Source: Bacteroidota bacterium
Lineage (GTDB): Bacteria > Bacteroidota > Bacteroidia > Cytophagales > Cyclobacteriaceae
Assembly (NCBI GenBank): GCA_023393375.1
Contig: JAEWLI010000137.1
Location: 1-7,851 of the forward strand
DNA length: 7,851 nt
Direction: 5' to 3'
The translations under genes and the position numbers were made by a program. The notes under the pieces were generated by a model. It made no database searches. It saw only the letters and a program-made list of their open reading frames with translations, and had not been told where the DNA came from. Shown in pieces: positions 7,541 to 7,851 of the stretch (its first letter is position 1; each line of letters starts with the position of its first letter).

Positions 7541-7569
7541 GGTGATGATTCCTTAAAATATTAGCTTTG
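7538..7569 (+). promoter_or_regulatory. Predicted promoter of rsmE, overlapping the gltA terminator
   Basis: TTTG at 7538-7541 and TAGCTTTG at 7562-7569 are separated by 20 bp and match the Bacteroidota consensus (TTTG at -33, TAnnTTTG at -7) exactly. The first element uses the last Ts of the gltA terminator. Transcription would start near 7575-7577, leaving a leader of only about 10-12 nt before the rsmE ATG. Confidence 0.65.
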
Positions 7570-7586
7570 GATTTCCTATTATAATT

Positions 7587-7851
7587 ATGCACCTTTTTTA
7601 TCAACCAGATATTGTAAATCAACACCATTTCTTGAGCGAAGAGGAATCAAAACATGGTTTAAAAGTATTGCGTTTGAAGCCTGGGGATTTCATTCATGTG
7701 ATTGATGGAATTGGCGGAATTTATAAATGCAGGATAACAAGCACCACTAAAAGGTGTGAATTTCAAATCATAGAAAAATCATTTCAGGCTGAAAAACCAT
7801 ACGCTCTGCACATTGCAATTTCCCCTACAAAAAATCAGGATAGGATAGAGT
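7587..7851 (+). CDS. rsmE: 16S rRNA (uracil-1498-N3)-methyltransferase RsmE, N-terminal part
   Basis: An open frame of 88 codons runs off the right edge (the family is about 230-250 residues, so roughly a third is visible). The translation starts MHLFYQPDIV and shows the N-terminal PUA-like RNA-binding domain: HGLKVLRLKPGD (23-34) matches the family pattern HVLRxxxGD, followed by VIDGIGGIYKC (38-48). AISPTKNQDRIE (77-88) is the conserved entry to the SPOUT methyltransferase domain, whose SAM-binding knot lies beyond the window. RsmE methylates N3 of U1498 in 16S rRNA in the assembled 30S subunit. ATG 7587 is supported by an in-frame TAA at 7554-7556 and by a promoter just upstream; no Shine-Dalgarno sequence is visible. 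It is transcriptionally separated from gltA by a strong terminator. Confidence 0.93.
   Translation, partial: MHLFYQPDIVNQHHFLSEEESKHGLKVLRLKPGDFIHVIDGIGGIYKCRITSTTKRCEFQIIEKSFQAEKPYALHIAISPTKNQDRIE

Noticed and set aside
7353..7556. Plus-strand frame of 67 codons overlapping the end of gltA and its terminator
   Set aside because: It is out of frame with gltA, translates straight through the terminator hairpin and has no recognisable domain.
1..7851. A novel defence, mobile or otherwise undescribed system
   Set aside because: All coding space is taken by recognisable metabolic and rRNA-modification genes. I saw no transposase, integrase, toxin-antitoxin pair, CRISPR-like spaced repeats, tRNA-like fold or long terminal inverted repeats.

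Overview
The window reads as ordinary chromosomal DNA from a member of the Bacteroidota, perhaps a Cytophagales-like marine or soil bacterium; the phylum call is fairly firm and the order is a guess. The clues are AT-rich DNA, A/T-rich start regions with no Shine-Dalgarno sequence, two promoter candidates of the Bacteroidota form TTG-N(17-23)-TAnnTTTG, and protein sequences typical of the phylum. There are five protein genes, two of them cut by the window edges. I see no mobile element, CRISPR array, tRNA or rRNA.

Left half (1-4490, minus strand): a two-gene operon for the GlgE route of alpha-glucan synthesis. glgE (maltosyltransferase) comes first. After 32 bp comes a fused trehalose synthase/maltokinase gene (treS-mak), which runs off the left edge before its kinase domain is complete. 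Together they would convert trehalose to maltose (TreS), maltose to alpha-maltose-1-phosphate (Mak, ATP-dependent), and that donor to linear alpha-1,4-glucan (GlgE). No branching enzyme is in view; it could lie beyond position 1.

Centre (4491-5737): a 284-bp divergent intergenic region separates glgE from a plus-strand ROK-family sugar kinase, probably a glucokinase. A good promoter for the kinase lies at 4703-4736. A 14-bp palindrome (4702-4715) overlaps its -33 element, and a related half-conserved motif lies 39 bp upstream of glgE. This suggests, without proving it, that a regulator links trehalose/glycogen metabolism with glucose phosphorylation.

Right half (5738-7851, plus strand): a 435-bp AT-rich non-coding stretch, a complete citrate synthase gene (gltA), a strong intrinsic terminator, and the first 88 codons of rsmE (16S rRNA m3U1498 methyltransferase). 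The -33 element of the rsmE promoter is built from the end of the gltA terminator's T-tract.

I do not find a previously undescribed system. The more interesting points are the palindrome in the divergent promoter region, the terminator/promoter overlap, and the long unexplained leader of gltA.
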